This document shows, one piece after another, positions 61,611 through 64,000 of a DNA stretch of 64,000 nt (the stretch's first letter is position 1; every line of letters starts with the position of its first letter). The stretch comes from Bacillota bacterium. Its GTDB lineage: Bacteria > Bacillota > UBA4882 > UBA8346. A program made the translations under genes and the position numbers. The DNA lies in the NCBI GenBank assembly GCA_023400055.1, contig JAEXFN010000045.1:1-64000 (forward strand), written 5' to 3'. The notes beneath the pieces were generated by a model. That model saw only the letters and a program-made list of their open reading frames with translations, did not search any database and was not told the origin of the DNA.

Positions 61611-62846
61611 TTAAATCGGTTCCAGAAAACTATTGAACTTCTGCTGTAGGACCACCGTGGCCGCGCCGATCGCTCCGGCGTTCTCTTTAAGTTGGGCATA
61701 GACAATAGTCACATTTTGCAGGCTAGCGTCTAACGCCAATTCCTTAGCGGTTTTTTTGATGGAATCCAACAGGAGGGCTCCGCCGCCCAACAGATCGCCA
61801 GCTAAAATGATCATCTCCGGATTCAATAGATTGATCACATTGACAATGCCTTCCCCCAGATACTCCCCGGTCTCTAAAACGACTGCCCTGGCCACCGGGT
61901 CGCCCGCGGCGGCAGCCTCCCAGATCATCTCCAGTTCCAGTTCTTCCGGGGCCGAATGAATTTTGCTTCCGAGGAGCGAGGCACTCTCCTGGGCCTCTAA
62001 TATCTTGGCTGCCCGTTTCAAAATCGCCGGGGTGGCAGCGAAAGTTTCGAGACAGCCGCGTTTGCCGCAGCGGCAACGTTGGCCGTTGCGGTCGATCGTG
62101 ATGTGGCCCAGCTCCCCGGCTGTAAAATTGACTCCGTAATAAGGCTGCCCGTTAATGATGATACCCGCCCCGATGCCGGTGCGACTGACGATACAGATCA
62201 AATCCTTGGCCTTTTGACCCGCACCGAAGATACGTTCGCCAAGCGCTGTGGCCTGGCTGTTATTTTCAACGTAGACCGGGATTCCGAACTCAAACTCGAA
62301 AACGTCTTTTAACGGCACATCCCGCCAATCGGGCAAGTTGGGATAATAGCGGCAGCATCCGGTTTCCACATTGATCAAACCCGGGGCGGCAATCCCGATC
62401 CCCATAATACTTTCCGGTTTGATCGCTGATTTGGCCACCGCTTCCTTTACGCAGTTGACTAATTCTTTCAGGATCTCATTCCGTCCTCCCAATTCGTTGA
62501 GGGCTCGTCGTGACGCATAAATGACCTCTGCCTTAAAATTGACCACCACGGTTCGCACCCGGTTTCCGTCGAAATCCATCCCTACAATATAGCCTGCGGT
62601 CGGATTGATCTCCAGCAGGAGCGGGGGTCGGCCGCCCTTTGAATCGCCGATCCCCGATTCTACTATCAAACCTTCTTCCATCAATTCAGTGACTAGGCTC
62701 CACACCGTAGAATTGCTAAGACGGGTTAGATTAACCAGATCATAACGGGAAAGTTGTTTATGCTGGCGGATCAATTGCAACAACGCGTTTTTTTTATGGG
62801 TGCGTTGCAGAATAATATTGGACTGTTCCGAACCTTTCTTCTTCAT
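61611..62846 (-). CDS. ROK-family transcription regulator (NagC/XylR type)
   Basis: The 411-residue protein has an N-terminal winged helix (LLQLIRQHKQLSRYDLVNLTR, NSTVWSLVTELMEEGLI) and a ROK domain: GYIVGMDFDGNRVRTVVVNF, GIGIAAPGLINVETG, ENNSQATALGERIFGAG, and the zinc motif GELGHITIDRNGQRCRCG ahead of GCLETF. The ATP-binding segment is DFDG rather than DxGGT, which fits a regulator without kinase activity. ATG at 62846 follows AAGGAG. It is upstream of the TauE/SafE gene and downstream of the alcohol dehydrogenase, so it may regulate a sugar-alcohol or sugar-acid pathway. Confidence 0.9.
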   Translation of the reverse strand: MKKKGSEQSNIILQRTHKKNALLQLIRQHKQLSRYDLVNLTRLSNSTVWSLVTELMEEGLIVESGIGDSKGGRPPLLLEINPTAGYIVGMDFDGNRVRTVVVNFKAEVIYASRRALNELGGRNEILKELVNCVKEAVAKSAIKPESIMGIGIAAPGLINVETGCCRYYPNLPDWRDVPLKDVFEFEFGIPVYVENNSQATALGERIFGAGQKAKDLICIVSRTGIGAGIIINGQPYYGVNFTAGELGHITIDRNGQRCRCGKRGCLETFAATPAILKRAAKILEAQESASLLGSKIHSAPEELELEMIWEAAAAGDPVARAVVLETGEYLGEGIVNVINLLNPEMIILAGDLLGGGALLLDSIKKTAKELALDASLQNVTIVYAQLKENAGAIGAATVVLQQKFNSFLEPI

Positions 62847-62891
62847 TTTGCTCCTTACCATGGGTTAAAATTAACATCGGCTCAGACGATA

Positions 62892-64000
62892 TCACATGAT
62901 ATTACCATAAATGTTCCGCAAATCCTCCTCCGAAACGGGACGGGGATTCAGTTTAATATTGGGATGAAAACTTTCCTGGATGATTAGCTGTAAATCGGCA
63001 GGGCCGATTCCCAGCTCGCTTAAGCGAACCGGTAGGCCCAACACCCGTTTCAAACCGTCGATCCGGTCGGCCAATCCGTCAACGTTCCGGAAGCCCCAAT
63101 AATGGAGAAAACGGTCAAACTTTTCTCGTACCGCCGGATAATTAAACCGGGCAAACTCAGCCAATGTTAACGCGCAAGCGACGCCGTGATCGATGTGATA
63201 ACGGTAGGTAAGTACAAAAGAGACCGCATGTACGGCAGCGGTTCGAGTCTGGCTAAATGCCAGCCCCGCCAACAGACTGGCTGTCGCCATGTTCGTCCGG
63301 GCTTCGCTGGCGTCGGGCTCTAAACAAGCCCGTTCCAGGTTGCCCAGGATCAATCGTGCCGCTTCCATTGCCAAGCCGTCGGAGGCAGGATTGGCGGTAA
63401 TGGCCCAAGCCGCCTCCAGTGCATGAGAAAGCGCATCCAGCCCAGTAGCGGCGGTAACCCGAGGCGGCATCGACCAGGTCAGTTCCGGATCGACCAGCGC
63501 CAGCGTCGGGTAGAGCCAAAGGTTGCTAATGGGCTGTTTGGCCTGATCCCTAGTGTTGGTGACGACCGCCACCGAAGTTACCTCGCTGCCTGTGCCGGCG
63601 GTGGTCGGGATAGCCATCAAAGGCAATCCTGACCGCTCGAATCGCAACTGCCCGCCAAGATAATCCGTTACTGCACCTGGGTGAACCGCCAGGATGGCAA
63701 CGAGCTTCGCCGCGTCCAAGGAACTGCCGCCACCCAACCCGATTACCAGATCGATTCGTTCCTGCCGCGCCAAGCGGATGGCGCGGTCGATGGTGTCGCT
63801 GGTCGGGTTGGATTCTACTTCATCAAAGACCAAGCAGGGAAGGCCTTGCAGCAGCCCGGCGATCCGATCCGCCAGTCCCAGTTTCCTGCTGAGCAATGGA
63901 TCGGTCATCAATAGCACCCGCGTCGACCGGAAGCCTGTGATTAACTCTTTCAGCTCGGCCAGTCTCCCTGGGCCGAACACTACGTGCGTCGGATTTTGAA
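62892..64000 (-). CDS. Iron-containing alcohol dehydrogenase (5' end cut by window)
   Basis: At least 369 residues of a group III Fe-dependent alcohol dehydrogenase are present. The frame stays open to the window edge (QNPTHVVFGPG), so the true start lies outside. NAD-binding: VIGLGGGSSLDAAKLVA; family text PTTAGTGSEVTSVAVVTN; metal ligands Asp in TGLDALSHALEA and His in AVHAVSFVLTYRYHIDHG. Relatives include 1,3-propanediol, butanol, lactaldehyde and maleylacetate reductases; the substrate is undefined. It ends 45 bases before the ROK gene and probably shares its transcript. Confidence 0.93.
   Translation of the reverse strand, partial: QNPTHVVFGPGRLAELKELITGFRSTRVLLMTDPLLSRKLGLADRIAGLLQGLPCLVFDEVESNPTSDTIDRAIRLARQERIDLVIGLGGGSSLDAAKLVAILAVHPGAVTDYLGGQLRFERSGLPLMAIPTTAGTGSEVTSVAVVTNTRDQAKQPISNLWLYPTLALVDPELTWSMPPRVTAATGLDALSHALEAAWAITANPASDGLAMEAARLILGNLERACLEPDASEARTNMATASLLAGLAFSQTRTAAVHAVSFVLTYRYHIDHGVACALTLAEFARFNYPAVREKFDRFLHYWGFRNVDGLADRIDGLKRVLGLPVRLSELGIGPADLQLIIQESFHPNIKLNPRPVSEEDLRNIYGNIM

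Noticed and set aside
1..64000. tRNA or rRNA genes
   Set aside because: I looked for tRNA-like cloverleaf segments in the gaps and found none I could support.

Overview
The window looks like chromosomal DNA of an anaerobic, saccharolytic Bacillota bacterium that probably has two membranes. The Bacillota signature is the iscR-iscS-iscU-mnmA order, AraR-type and LacI-type sugar regulators, a SleB-type cell-wall hydrolase, AGGAGG ribosome sites and many UgpB/MalE-style sugar importers. The two-membrane signature is two patatin-like proteins with C-terminal outer-membrane barrels, a PagL-like lipid A deacylase and an HAE1-type RND pump. A Limnochordia/Hydrogenispora-like lineage would fit, but that is inference. 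Most genes lie on the minus strand.

Layout. 1-2.1 kb: repeat array, a small membrane protein, a stand-alone HisI-like protein and a small helical protein. 2.1-9.3 kb: pectin module (PL1 and PL9 pectate lyase lipoproteins, a carbohydrate-binding lipoprotein, an AraR-like regulator). 9.5-15.5 kb: housekeeping (mnmA, iscU, iscS, iscR, an alanine-racemase-fold enzyme, rarA). 15.7-21.5 kb: sleB-like hydrolase, a secreted protein, a CheY-like regulator, a stand-alone CBM and a large hybrid histidine kinase. 22.4-24.2 kb: glnS. 24.3-36.3 kb: patatin-barrel protein 1, a sugar ABC importer with divergent LacI regulator and a GH30 glycosidase, a PagL-like enzyme, patatin-barrel protein 2 and a small conserved protein. 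36.4-41.1 kb: RND pump, its decayed adaptor gene and a TetR regulator. 41.5-57.3 kb: a large catabolic island with a LarA-like protein, a sugar ABC importer, an IclR regulator, two DapA-family aldolases/lyases, a GldA-like dehydrogenase, and a LivFGMH transporter flanked by two paralogous binding proteins. 58.5-64 kb: a secreted tandem tyrosine-phosphatase-like protein, a TauE/SafE permease, a ROK regulator and an iron alcohol dehydrogenase cut by the window end.

The most unusual content is between genes. Seven arrays (about 1-249, 7597-7900, 16577-16828, 21887-22096, 32679-32951, 47111-47404, 58081-58268) are built from units of 21 bp, two turns of B-DNA. They differ in sequence but share a core close to CTTTNNNTYACNNAA. 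One class is rich in perfect TTATNCACA DnaA-box matches embedded between GATCGATC palindromes. Two arrays sit inside a pair of inverted, about 0.48-kb element copies, 36 kb apart, bounded by a GCACAACGCGTTAAT motif. Neither the arrays nor the element matches a family I can name.

Three regulons can be read from operators: a LacI palindrome before the sugar-binding protein (with a half-site before GH30), TetR palindromes before the RND/adaptor operon, and a GTTCC-N15-GTTCC motif at six sites that links the IclR gene with the transport and DapA-family operons around it.
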